Shown here: positions 43,757 through 51,646 of the stretch, one piece after another | How positions within the stretch are numbered: position 1 is the first letter of the stretch | Layout of the letters: each line of letters begins with the position of its first letter | Assembly (NCBI GenBank): GCA_038960095.1 | Contig: CP152425.1 | Span: forward strand, 1,240,001-1,304,000 | Direction: 5' to 3' | Source of the DNA: Symbiodolus clandestinus | GTDB lineage: Bacteria > Pseudomonadota > Gammaproteobacteria > Enterobacterales > G038960095 | Length of the DNA: 64,000 nucleotides | Position numbers and translations under genes: made by a program | Notes under the pieces: model-generated | Told to the model about the DNA's origin: nothing | The model's database searches: none | Seen by the model: the letters and a program-made list of their open reading frames with translations, nothing else

Positions 43757-45331
43757 ATGTTAAATGTCGTTGAACTGTCACGGTTACAGTTTGCAGTGAC
43801 GGCAATGTACCATTTTTTATTTGTCCCGCTGACACTAGGCCTGGCCTTCTTACTAGCGATTATGGAGACCTTATATGTGATCACCGGTAAGGTGATTTAT
43901 CAGGATATGACACGGTTTTGGGGGAAACTATTCGGAATTAATTTTGCGTTGGGGATTGCTACAGGTCTCACCCTGGAGTTCGAGTTTGGTACCAATTGGT
44001 CCCGCTATTCCCACTATGTGGGTGATGTTTTCGGCGTCCCGTTGGCTATTGAAGGATTATTAGCTTTTTTTCTAGAATCTACTTTTGTGGGGCTATTCTT
44101 TTTTGGTTGGGAGCGACTATCCAAATGGCAACATCTTTTGGTAACTTGGTTAGTGGCACTAGGCTCTTCATTATCGGCTTTGTGGATTTTAATTGCTAAT
44201 GCCTGGATGCAGTATCCGATAGGCTCACAATTTAATCCGTTGACGCAACGAATGGAGCTCAACAGTTTGTTGGAGATGGTGTTTAGCCCGGTCGCACAAG
44301 TTAAATTTGTGCACACCGTTGCCGCTGGCTACACCACAGGCGCACTGTTTATTTTAGGCATTAGTGCCTATTATCTGCTTAAGGGACGTGATCTTCCCTT
44401 TGCTCGCCGTTCGTTTGCGATTGCTGCTACCTTTGGTCTAGCGGCTGTTTTTTCAGTGATTTTTTTAGGTGATGAGTCAGGCTATCATCTGGGAAATACA
44501 CAAAAGGTCAAATTAGCGGCCATTGAGGCAGAATGGGAAACAGAAAAACCACCCGCTGCCTTTACCCTAATAGGCTGGCCAAACCAACAGACGCTACAGA
44601 CCGATTATGCCATCAAAATTCCTTACGCACTGGGTATCATAGCCACTCGTTCATTCGATAAACCGGTTATCGGTTTAAAACCACTTATGCAGCAACATGA
44701 GCAGCGTATTCGTAATGGCATTACAGCTTACCAGCTGCTTACACAGCTGTGCTCGGGCAATCAGGATCCTCTGCTATCCCAACGGTTTACGGCTGTTGAA
44801 AAAGATTTAGGTTATGGCTTACTGTTACAGCGCTATACACCGGATATTACCCAAGCCACTGAAGCTCATATTCAGCAGGCGGTGAATGACTCAATTCCCA
44901 CCATATTTCCCCTGTTTTTTAGCTTTCGAGTGATGGTAGGGTGTGGGCTACTGATGCTGCTGATTTTCGCGGTCGCTGTTTATCAAACCCTTCGACACCA
45001 AATGGCCGCCAAACGCTGGTTATTATGGCTTGCCTTGTACGGTATCCCGTTGCCATGGATTGCCAGCGAATGCGGTTGGTTTGTTGCCGAGCATGGACGA
45101 CAACCTTGGGCGATTGATGGCATTTTACCGACGGCACTAGCCTGTTCTGATTTGACACCAGGACAGCTATGGTTTTCACTAGGGTTAATTGGGGGTCTGT
45201 ATACCCTGTTTTTAATTATCGAACTAATATTGATGGTAAAATTTAGCCGCTTAGGGCCGAGTAGTTTACAGTCTGGTCGTTATCACTTTGAACAAATTGA
45301 AACCCTGTCAAAGGACACCACGGTTGCTTAA
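43757..45331 (+). CDS. cydA: Cytochrome bd oxidase subunit I
   Basis: CydA carries the haems of the bd quinol oxidase, a high-affinity terminal oxidase that works at low oxygen. Haem ligands match E. coli numbering: His19 (AMYHFLFVPLTLG) and His186 (VKFVHTVAAGY). A long quinol loop (250-385), nine predicted helices and a length of 524 against 522 in E. coli support it. A strong ribosome site (TAGGAGGA) precedes ATG 43757. It follows ruvB by 49 bp and starts cydA-cydB-cydX. Confidence 0.96.
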   Translation: MLNVVELSRLQFAVTAMYHFLFVPLTLGLAFLLAIMETLYVITGKVIYQDMTRFWGKLFGINFALGIATGLTLEFEFGTNWSRYSHYVGDVFGVPLAIEGLLAFFLESTFVGLFFFGWERLSKWQHLLVTWLVALGSSLSALWILIANAWMQYPIGSQFNPLTQRMELNSLLEMVFSPVAQVKFVHTVAAGYTTGALFILGISAYYLLKGRDLPFARRSFAIAATFGLAAVFSVIFLGDESGYHLGNTQKVKLAAIEAEWETEKPPAAFTLIGWPNQQTLQTDYAIKIPYALGIIATRSFDKPVIGLKPLMQQHEQRIRNGITAYQLLTQLCSGNQDPLLSQRFTAVEKDLGYGLLLQRYTPDITQATEAHIQQAVNDSIPTIFPLFFSFRVMVGCGLLMLLIFAVAVYQTLRHQMAAKRWLLWLALYGIPLPWIASECGWFVAEHGRQPWAIDGILPTALACSDLTPGQLWFSLGLIGGLYTLFLIIELILMVKFSRLGPSSLQSGRYHFEQIETLSKDTTVA

Positions 45332-45351
45332 CGGTAGTGTGAGGAGCTTGT

Positions 45352-46491
45352 ATGTTGGACTATGAAGTATTGCGATTGCTCTGGTGGGGTATTATTGGAG
45401 TACTCCTGATAGGTTTTGCCGTCACTGATGGTTTTGATATGGGTGTTGGGATGTTACTTTGTGCTATCGGTCGTAATAATCAGCAGCGACGGGTGATGAT
45501 CAATAGCATTGCTCCTCATTGGGATGGTAATCAAGTCTGGTTAGTACTGGCAGGGGGCGCACTGTTTGCCGCTTGGCCAACGGTATATGCGACTGCTTTT
45601 TCTGGGTTTTACGGGGCAATGATCCTGTTATTAGCGGCTCTCTATTGCCGTCCTCTCGGTTTTGATTATCGACAAAAAATCGACCACCCCGCTTGGAGAA
45701 AATTTTGGGATTGGCTACTGACCGTAGGCAGTGGGGTACCAGCATTGCTATTTGGTGTTGCATTTGGTAATTTGCTGCAAGGTCTGCCCTTTCAGTTTGA
45801 TCAGGATGCTCGAATCCACTACCACGGAAATTTTCTCGATTTACTAACCCCCTTTACACTCCTCTGTGGTCTTTTAAGTCTTTCGCTGTTATTACTACAA
45901 GGCAGCGTTTGGTTGCAATTGAAAACCCATGGGGACTTGCATCAACGGGCACGTCGGGTGACTCATGGGATGTCTATCAGTGTCTTGCTCTGTTTTGCTT
46001 TAGCTGGATTTTTTATTCGTTATCAAATTGAGGGTTACCAGCTCACATCAGCCATCGATCACCAAAGCATTGCCATTCTGCTCAATAAGGAGATTACCCG
46101 GCAAGTGGGAGGCTGGCTCAACAATTTTCAATACTATCCGCTACTGACGCTTTTCCCTCTGGGTGGGGTAGCTTTGCCACTGGCGACACTATTGTGTTCC
46201 TGGAAGCGACGCGAAGGTTTAACTTTCTGTTGTAGCTCAGCCACTATTGCTTGTATTATCATCACTGCTGGCGTAGCGATGTTTCCAATGTTACTACCGT
46301 CTAGTCGATTACCGGCCCATAGCTTAACGGTATGGGATGCCAGCGCTAGCCAAAAAACTCTAACCTTAATGTTATGGATTGTCGGGCTATTTCTGCCTCT
46401 AGTCTTAGCGTATACCATTTGGTGTTATTACAAAATGTGGGGACGTTTAGATGAAACCACGATTGAAAATCATCAACATTCGCTCTATTAA
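45352..46491 (+). CDS. cydB: Cytochrome bd oxidase subunit II
   Basis: CydB is the structural partner of CydA. Its start MLDYEVLRLLWWGIIGVLLIGFAVTDGFDMGVGMLL is the family signature, with the GFDMG motif; other blocks are NSIAPHWDGNQVWLVLAGGALFAAWP and YATAFSGFYGAMILLLAALYCRPLGFDYR. It has 379 residues and eight predicted helices. It is 20 bp after cydA. Confidence 0.96.
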   Translation: MLDYEVLRLLWWGIIGVLLIGFAVTDGFDMGVGMLLCAIGRNNQQRRVMINSIAPHWDGNQVWLVLAGGALFAAWPTVYATAFSGFYGAMILLLAALYCRPLGFDYRQKIDHPAWRKFWDWLLTVGSGVPALLFGVAFGNLLQGLPFQFDQDARIHYHGNFLDLLTPFTLLCGLLSLSLLLLQGSVWLQLKTHGDLHQRARRVTHGMSISVLLCFALAGFFIRYQIEGYQLTSAIDHQSIAILLNKEITRQVGGWLNNFQYYPLLTLFPLGGVALPLATLLCSWKRREGLTFCCSSATIACIIITAGVAMFPMLLPSSRLPAHSLTVWDASASQKTLTLMLWIVGLFLPLVLAYTIWCYYKMWGRLDETTIENHQHSLY

Positions 46492-46510
46492 ATTATTCTG
46501 AGGAGAGGAT

Positions 46511-46618
46511 ATGTGGTATTTTATTTGGCTATTAGGGGTTTTGTTGGCATGCGTGTTGGCGATTGTCGTGCTACTTTGGTTAGAAAACCATAACGATCGG
46601 CCACTGGATCCACTTTAA
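46511..46618 (+). CDS. cydX: Cytochrome bd oxidase small subunit CydX
   Basis: A 35-residue single-helix protein, too short for most gene finders. It begins MWYFIWLLGVLLACVLAIVV, closely matching E. coli CydX (MWYFAWILGTLLACSFGVI), and has the expected Glu after the helix (LWLENH). CydX stabilises the CydAB haem site. AGGAGAGG stands directly upstream of ATG 46511. It is 19 bp after cydB. The ybgE and ybgC genes that follow in E. coli and Vibrio are missing; tolQ comes next. Confidence 0.93.
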   Translation: MWYFIWLLGVLLACVLAIVVLLWLENHNDRPLDPL

Positions 46619-46643
46619 TAATTGCTTAGGGAGTTAATGTTGA

Positions 46644-47342
46644 GTGGGTGAATTACAGCTTATAGGTCTGTTTATTAAAGCCCCGCTGTTAGTTAAAGGG
46701 GTCATTACCTTATTGCTGGGCTTTTCAGTGTTCTCTTGGGGCATCATTTTCCAGCAAAGCTATCGGCTACATTTAGCACTGCAGCAATCGATTCGCTTTG
46801 AAAATAGATTCTGGTCTGGGATCAATCTCAACCGTTTATATCAGGATTTAACGGCGAATAGCAGCTCGTTAAGTGGCTGTGAACAGCTTTTTTATGTCGG
46901 CTTTAAGGAGTATTCACGGCTACAAGTCGCCGTTAATGGTTCGTCTGCTGAGTTAATTGAAGGGATCACCCGAGTTATGCGAGTTACCTTAAGCCGTGAA
47001 TTAGAAAAATTGGAACGCCATGGTTCGCTACTGGCCACTATTGCTTCAGTCAGTCCTTACATAGGCTTAGTGGGCACTGTATGGGGAATCTTACAGGCTT
47101 TTATTGCTTTGGGCAGTGTTCAGCATGCAACTTTGCAGATGGTGGCACCCAGCATTGCAGAAGCGCTTATCACAACGGCATTAGGGCTGTTGGTTGCTAT
47201 TCCAGCATTGATAGCTTATAACTATTTAATGTCCTTTGTACGAAAAATTGAGCAAAACCACACTAATTTTATGGAAGAATTTATAGCCATTGTCCATCGA
47301 CAGTGGATAAGCACAAAGAGCAATTCACAATCGGTTAACTAA
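46644..47342 (+). CDS. tolQ: Tol-Pal system proton channel subunit TolQ
   Basis: TolQ forms the proton-driven motor with TolR, energising outer-membrane constriction at division. There are three membrane helices; blocks include LLVKGVITLLLGFSVFSWGIIFQ, FWSGINLNRLYQDL, LATIASVSPYIGLVGTVWGILQAFIALG and MVAPSIAEALITTALGLLVAIPALIAYN. The start is GTG 46644, as in E. coli, with GGGAG about ten bases upstream. 232 residues. Confidence 0.95.
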   Translation: MGELQLIGLFIKAPLLVKGVITLLLGFSVFSWGIIFQQSYRLHLALQQSIRFENRFWSGINLNRLYQDLTANSSSLSGCEQLFYVGFKEYSRLQVAVNGSSAELIEGITRVMRVTLSRELEKLERHGSLLATIASVSPYIGLVGTVWGILQAFIALGSVQHATLQMVAPSIAEALITTALGLLVAIPALIAYNYLMSFVRKIEQNHTNFMEEFIAIVHRQWISTKSNSQSVN

Positions 47343-47344
47343 CG

Positions 47345-47776
47345 ATGAGGCGTATTGGTTGCGATGCCGGCTTGGCACCCAAAGCAGAGATGAATGTTAT
47401 TCCTTTTCTGGATGTTTTGCTGGTGCTATTACTGATTTTAATGGTGACCACTCCGGTCATTCAACAAACCGTTCAAGTGGAGCTGCCCCAAGCCCGTGAT
47501 GCCAAGATCAATCGTACAGCTGCGAGCACTCAACCAATTATTTTAGAAATTTCCGCACCTGGCTGTTATGCCTTAATCATCCGGGGAAAACGTTTGGAAA
47601 ATTTGCCACACCAGCAGGTGATTATACAATCTCGGCAACAGATGCAGCAGAATGCTCAAAGTCAATTTTTAATTGCTGGATCAGCAGCGGTACCCTATCA
47701 GGAGATCCTTAAAGGGTTAGGTTTACTGCATCAAGCGGGAATCACAGCGGTAGGACTAATGACACAGCCATTATAA
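47345..47776 (+). CDS. tolR: Tol-Pal system subunit TolR
   Basis: TolR is an ExbD-like protein with one helix. The signature AEMNVIPFLDVLLVLLLILMVTTPV contains the proton-carrying aspartate in the helix. The periplasmic domain follows (VELPQARDA...). 143 residues, 2 bp after tolQ. Confidence 0.94.
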   Translation: MRRIGCDAGLAPKAEMNVIPFLDVLLVLLLILMVTTPVIQQTVQVELPQARDAKINRTAASTQPIILEISAPGCYALIIRGKRLENLPHQQVIIQSRQQMQQNAQSQFLIAGSAAVPYQEILKGLGLLHQAGITAVGLMTQPL

Positions 47777-47786
47777 GCGAACCTGC

Positions 47787-48695
47787 ATGCGCCGATATCT
47801 TTTTTGGTTTTTGGGTTCGCATTGGATGCTGGCCTCTCTAGCTGTACACAGCGCTATTATATTAGCGATGGTCTGCAACAAACGGCTACGAAATCTGCCA
47901 TCATCAAGTGGAATACCTGGTGTGATGCATGCGGTGCTCATTCACAATTCTGAATGGGGCAACCGAAATTCAAAAGCTGGCCTTGACCAGAACGTGAAAG
48001 TTAATAAAACACAGAATACCCAAGCCGTGGCGGTACAAAATTCACAAATTAACCCGAAAACTTCAAAAGATAGCATCAAGAAAACAGAGACTTCAACACC
48101 TAAAACTGTCAGTCAACCGGCAGTGGTCGAAAAGCAGCCGTTAACCTCAGCGACTCAAGGAGTCGCTATCAAATCAACTGCTGATGCGCAAACTGAGTTG
48201 CTCACTAAGAAAAAACGATTAACATCAACGAAATCAGAAGTAAAAAGTCAAAAATCAGAGATTATGACTCAAAAAGGTGTTAATCAGCCGCAGGCAGGTG
48301 CAAAGTTAACGGCTGGAAAAGCAGTTGAAGCGACTCAGAAAGAAAACATTAATTTGGATCAATTTTTTAACCAGTTAGCGGCAGGGGGAACAGCGAATGC
48401 TTCGCCTGCACAGACTGCAGTCAATGCCCAAGCCAGCAGCCATTATGGTGCTCAAATTCGACAAGTTATCCAAGCTAACTTAATTCGCCACCCGAGTTTC
48501 CAAGGAAAGCGTTGTGAAATTACCTTACAGCTAGCTCCCGATGGCATGATTACTCGAGCACAAGTGCGCCAAGGCGATGGACGGCTGTGTGAGGCAGCCT
48601 TGCGGGCCATCGGCATCACTGGACGAGTTCCTGCGCCTACCGATCCAGCGCTTTATGAATTGTTTAAGCAGTTTACGATTAGTTTTGAGTTATAA
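47787..48695 (+). CDS. tolA: Tol-Pal system linker TolA, short central domain
   Basis: TolA spans the periplasm between TolQR and Pal/TolB. The N-terminal helix carries the S-x3-H motif that contacts TolQR (Ser17, His21 in SLAVHS). The C-terminal globular domain is recognisable (YGAQIRQVIQANLIRHPSFQGKRCEITLQLAPDGMITRAQVRQGDGRLCEAALRAI). The middle is only about 150 residues and is Lys/Thr/Gln/Ser-rich rather than the long Ala/Lys/Glu helix of E. coli (421 residues in total against 302 here). Confidence 0.92.
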   Translation: MRRYLFWFLGSHWMLASLAVHSAIILAMVCNKRLRNLPSSSGIPGVMHAVLIHNSEWGNRNSKAGLDQNVKVNKTQNTQAVAVQNSQINPKTSKDSIKKTETSTPKTVSQPAVVEKQPLTSATQGVAIKSTADAQTELLTKKKRLTSTKSEVKSQKSEIMTQKGVNQPQAGAKLTAGKAVEATQKENINLDQFFNQLAAGGTANASPAQTAVNAQASSHYGAQIRQVIQANLIRHPSFQGKRCEITLQLAPDGMITRAQVRQGDGRLCEAALRAIGITGRVPAPTDPALYELFKQFTISFEL

Positions 48696-48710
48696 ATTAG
48701 GATTTTTGCT

Positions 48711-50027
48711 ATGAAAGCATTTAACTCGTTGGTAAAAAAAATTTCTTTATTGAGCCTACTGCTAATTATACCGCAATTATTCGCCGAAGTGCGACTAGTC
48801 ATCACTGAGGGTGCTGACGCTGCTAGAGCGATTGCCGTGGTCCCTTTCAAATGGCAAGGACCGGACAATCCCCCTCAGGAGATTGCTTCGATTATCGCAG
48901 CCGATTTGCGTAATAGTGGCATTTTTAATCCGTTGACCGTTGAACAGCTACCCCAAAAACCCACTACTTTATCAGCTATTGATGCCAATTGTTGGCGGGC
49001 GTTGGGTGTTGAAGCAGTAGTCATTGGCCAAGTACAACCAGGGAAGGGGGATAACTACCTGATCTCTTACCAATTAGTTGATGTGACGGCGGTAAATCAA
49101 GTTAGTGGTAATATCATTGAGCAGAATCAATGCCAAATATCTTCAGCAGGAGTTCGTTATGCTGCTCATCGAATTAGCGATAAAATATTTGAAAAGTTAA
49201 CTGGCATTAAAGGAGCATTTAATACTCGCTTAGCTTACGTTGTCCAATTAAATCAGGGCACACATCCCTATGAATTACGCTTGTCAGATTACGATGGCCA
49301 CCAGCAGCATACCATCTATCGTTCATCAGCTCCTATTATGTCATTAGCTTGGTCACCGGACGGTAAACAGTTGGCTTATGTTACCTTTGAAAATCGACGG
49401 TCTACCCTAATGTTGCATGATTTAGCCTCTGGGAAGCGCAAGGCGATTGCGGCTTTTCCAAGGCATAATGGGGCACCAGCCTTTTCCTTTGATGGTAAAC
49501 AAATGGCCATTGCTTTATCCAAGGGCGGTAATTTAAAGATTTATCGTCTTGATTTATCAAACGAACAGCTGACTCAATTAACTCAGGGAAGCAGCAATGA
49601 TACTGAACCTGCTTGGCATCCTGACGGCCGTTCACTAATTTTCACTTCAGATCGTAGCGGCCACCCAGAAATCTATCAACTCAATTTTAGCAATAACCAG
49701 ATAGAACGAATTACTTGGGAAGGACTGAAAAACCAGGGCGGAAAAATTTCTTCTGATGGTCGCACATTGGTTATGGTCAACCAGGGAAATGACGGGTACC
49801 ATATTGCTAAACAAGATTTGGCAACCGGAAGGATACAGGTGTTAACGACAAGTTTCCTTGATCAAACACCTAATATTTCGCCGAATGGTTTGATGATTGT
49901 TTATAGTTCTACAGAGATGTCAGGAAAAGTACTACAATTAGTGTCGATAGATGGTCGTTTTAAAGCTCGACTATTAGCAGCGGATGGCCAAGTAAAATTT
50001 CCTGCTTGGTCACCCTATCTTCACTGA
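48711..50027 (+). CDS. tolB: Tol-Pal system beta-propeller TolB
   Basis: A periplasmic protein with a signal peptide (residues 1-25, ending LIIPQLFA), an N-terminal domain (VPFKWQGPDNPPQEIASIIAADLRNSGIFNPL) and a six-bladed propeller with repeated S-W-SPDGK-L-Y and PAWHPDGRSLIFTSDRSGHPEIYQL segments. It binds Pal and the outer membrane. 438 residues, near the E. coli length. Confidence 0.95.
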   Translation: MKAFNSLVKKISLLSLLLIIPQLFAEVRLVITEGADAARAIAVVPFKWQGPDNPPQEIASIIAADLRNSGIFNPLTVEQLPQKPTTLSAIDANCWRALGVEAVVIGQVQPGKGDNYLISYQLVDVTAVNQVSGNIIEQNQCQISSAGVRYAAHRISDKIFEKLTGIKGAFNTRLAYVVQLNQGTHPYELRLSDYDGHQQHTIYRSSAPIMSLAWSPDGKQLAYVTFENRRSTLMLHDLASGKRKAIAAFPRHNGAPAFSFDGKQMAIALSKGGNLKIYRLDLSNEQLTQLTQGSSNDTEPAWHPDGRSLIFTSDRSGHPEIYQLNFSNNQIERITWEGLKNQGGKISSDGRTLVMVNQGNDGYHIAKQDLATGRIQVLTTSFLDQTPNISPNGLMIVYSSTEMSGKVLQLVSIDGRFKARLLAADGQVKFPAWSPYLH

Positions 50028-50057
50028 AAACGATTGTGATTAACCGAGGAGCCCATT

Positions 50058-50582
50058 ATGGCATTAAACCCTTCACTAAAAGCAGTACTGCTCGCTTTGC
50101 CGTTGGTAGTTGCTACCAGTTGTTCTAAAAAATCAGCCGAATGCAAAGATGAGCTGTCGACATCTGCAGAAGAAGTTGTAACTGCGGTTGAGGTTCCAGT
50201 TGTAGAAGAAAGCCAATTATATGCTGATGAGCAGGCCCACCAATTGGAGGAATTAAAAAAGAGTAATATCATCTTCTTTGGTTTTGATAAATATGATATT
50301 AGAAAAGAATTTGCTCAAAATTTGGATGAACATGCTACTTTTTTACAAAATAATCCAAATTATCGGGTGTTAATTGAAGGTCATACTGATGAACGGGGAA
50401 CACCGGAGTACAACATCGCTTTAGGTGAACGTCGTGCCAATGCAGTTGCTAAATATCTACAAAGCCAAGGGGTCTCGGAAGGACAGATTACCATTGTCTC
50501 TTACGGCCAAGAACGCCCAGAAGATCCAGGCCATAACGAAACCGCTTATGCTAAAAACCGGCGAGTCGTATTGGTCTACTAA
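50058..50582 (+). CDS. pal: Peptidoglycan-associated lipoprotein Pal
   Basis: An outer-membrane lipoprotein with lipobox ATSC near residue 22, a short acidic linker and an OmpA-like domain. The domain carries the peptidoglycan-binding motif (IEGHTDERGTPEYNIALGERRANAVAKYL and YGQERPEDPGHNETAYAKNRRVVLVY). The acidic linker (CKDELSTSAEEVVTAVEVPVVEE) is longer than in E. coli. ATG 50058 has CCGAGGAG upstream. Confidence 0.95.
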   Translation: MALNPSLKAVLLALPLVVATSCSKKSAECKDELSTSAEEVVTAVEVPVVEESQLYADEQAHQLEELKKSNIIFFGFDKYDIRKEFAQNLDEHATFLQNNPNYRVLIEGHTDERGTPEYNIALGERRANAVAKYLQSQGVSEGQITIVSYGQERPEDPGHNETAYAKNRRVVLVY

Positions 50583-50594
50583 TGGTTAGTTTCT

Positions 50595-51335
50595 ATGCCT
50601 GATTGCCAAAGTCTTCTAAGGGCAATTGCAGTACTTGCAGCCATGGGTGCAGGTGCTGCTTTAGCAAAGAGTGCTCCATTGCAGGATATCACGTTAAGCA
50701 CCTTAGAACCCCGTATTGTGCGTTTAGAGCGTCAGCTAAATCCTAAACATCAGCTGCAGCTCTATCAACATCTGACCACTTTACAACAGGAGCTAGAGGC
50801 ACTGCGTGGTGTGGTAGAGCGTCAGCAGCACCAACTCCAACAGCTAGAGCAACGGTTTAAAGGCCTCTCTGCCCAACCTGGGCAGGCGAGTACTTTAGCG
50901 GTAGCACCGTCAGCGGCTGCTTCTGAAACTTTGAACCCTAAAGATTCGGCAAAACAGAGAGAGCAAGCGCGTGCGGCTTATGAGCAAGCCTGGCAAGCTG
51001 TGAAGAGTAAATCTCCTTCACAAGCGATTCAACAGCTAGAGCACTTTATCCAAACTTATCCGCAGTCCACCTATTCACCTAATGCGTACTATTGGTTAGG
51101 GCAATTGCTGTTTAGACAGGGTGAAGCAACACGAGCTTCCCACTATTTTGCCACTGTATTGCGTTCTTTTCCTAAATCTAACAAAGTTAGTGATGCCATG
51201 TTAAAAATTGGTATTATTACTCAAGGGCAAGGGGATATTGAAAAAGCTAAAGCAATTTATGGCCGAGTAGTCAAGCAATATGCTAATTCTCCGGCGGCTG
51301 AGCAGGCCCAGCAACGCTTGGCAAAGCTACCCTGA
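50595..51335 (+). CDS. cpoB: Cell division coordinator CpoB
   Basis: CpoB (YbgF) couples Tol action to peptidoglycan synthesis at the septum. It has a signal peptide (AIAVLAAMGAGAALA), a coiled-coil trimerisation region rich in Gln and Leu (LTTLQQELEALRGVVERQQHQLQQLEQRF) and C-terminal TPR repeats (AYEQAWQAVKSKSPSQAIQQLEHFIQTYPQSTYSPNAYYWLGQLLFRQG). 246 residues. It ends the tol operon; tRNA-Lys follows as in E. coli. Confidence 0.93.
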   Translation: MPDCQSLLRAIAVLAAMGAGAALAKSAPLQDITLSTLEPRIVRLERQLNPKHQLQLYQHLTTLQQELEALRGVVERQQHQLQQLEQRFKGLSAQPGQASTLAVAPSAAASETLNPKDSAKQREQARAAYEQAWQAVKSKSPSQAIQQLEHFIQTYPQSTYSPNAYYWLGQLLFRQGEATRASHYFATVLRSFPKSNKVSDAMLKIGIITQGQGDIEKAKAIYGRVVKQYANSPAAEQAQQRLAKLP

Positions 51336-51476
51336 GAGAATACTGAGAAGATAAACGGTTTTCTACTCATTTTCTATAAAAGGGGATTGCATTATCTGCT
51401 TAAACCAGTATCATAGGCTGCCATTGCTGCGGTGAAGTTAGTAAGCCTGAAAGGTTCATACTCGTAAACGCGGCAG

Positions 51477-51552
51477 GGGTCGTTAGCTCAGTCGGTAGAG
51501 CAGCGGACTTTTAATCCGTTGGTCGAAGGTTCGAATCCTTCACGACCCACCA
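51477..51552 (+). tRNA. tRNA-Lys (anticodon UUU)
   Basis: A complete cloverleaf: acceptor GGGTCGT/ACGACCC, D arm GCTC...GAGC, anticodon loop CTTTTAA with TTT, T arm GAAGG-TTCGAAT-CCTTC, and an encoded CCA at 51550-51552. The position after cpoB matches lysT in E. coli. Confidence 0.97.
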
Positions 51553-51573
51553 CACCTCCCCTAGAAGCCACTA

Positions 51574-51646
51574 GGGTCGTTAGCTCAGCTGGTAGAGCAG
51601 CGGACTCTTAATCCGTAGGTCGAAGGTTCGAGCCCTTCACGACCCA
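51574..51646 (+). tRNA. tRNA-Lys (anticodon CUU), CCA not encoded
   Basis: Nearly identical to the preceding tRNA-Lys, but the anticodon loop reads CTCTTAA, giving CUU, which would read only AAG. Stems are intact (T arm GAAGG-TTCGAGC-CCTTC). After the discriminator A46 the sequence is TCA, not CCA, so CCA must be added by the nucleotidyltransferase. The last ten bases overlap the stop codon and final codons of the minus-strand gene that follows. Confidence 0.93.

Noticed and set aside
45500..45763. Minus-strand frame opposite cydB
   Set aside because: Antisense shadow of a conserved gene, no independent support.
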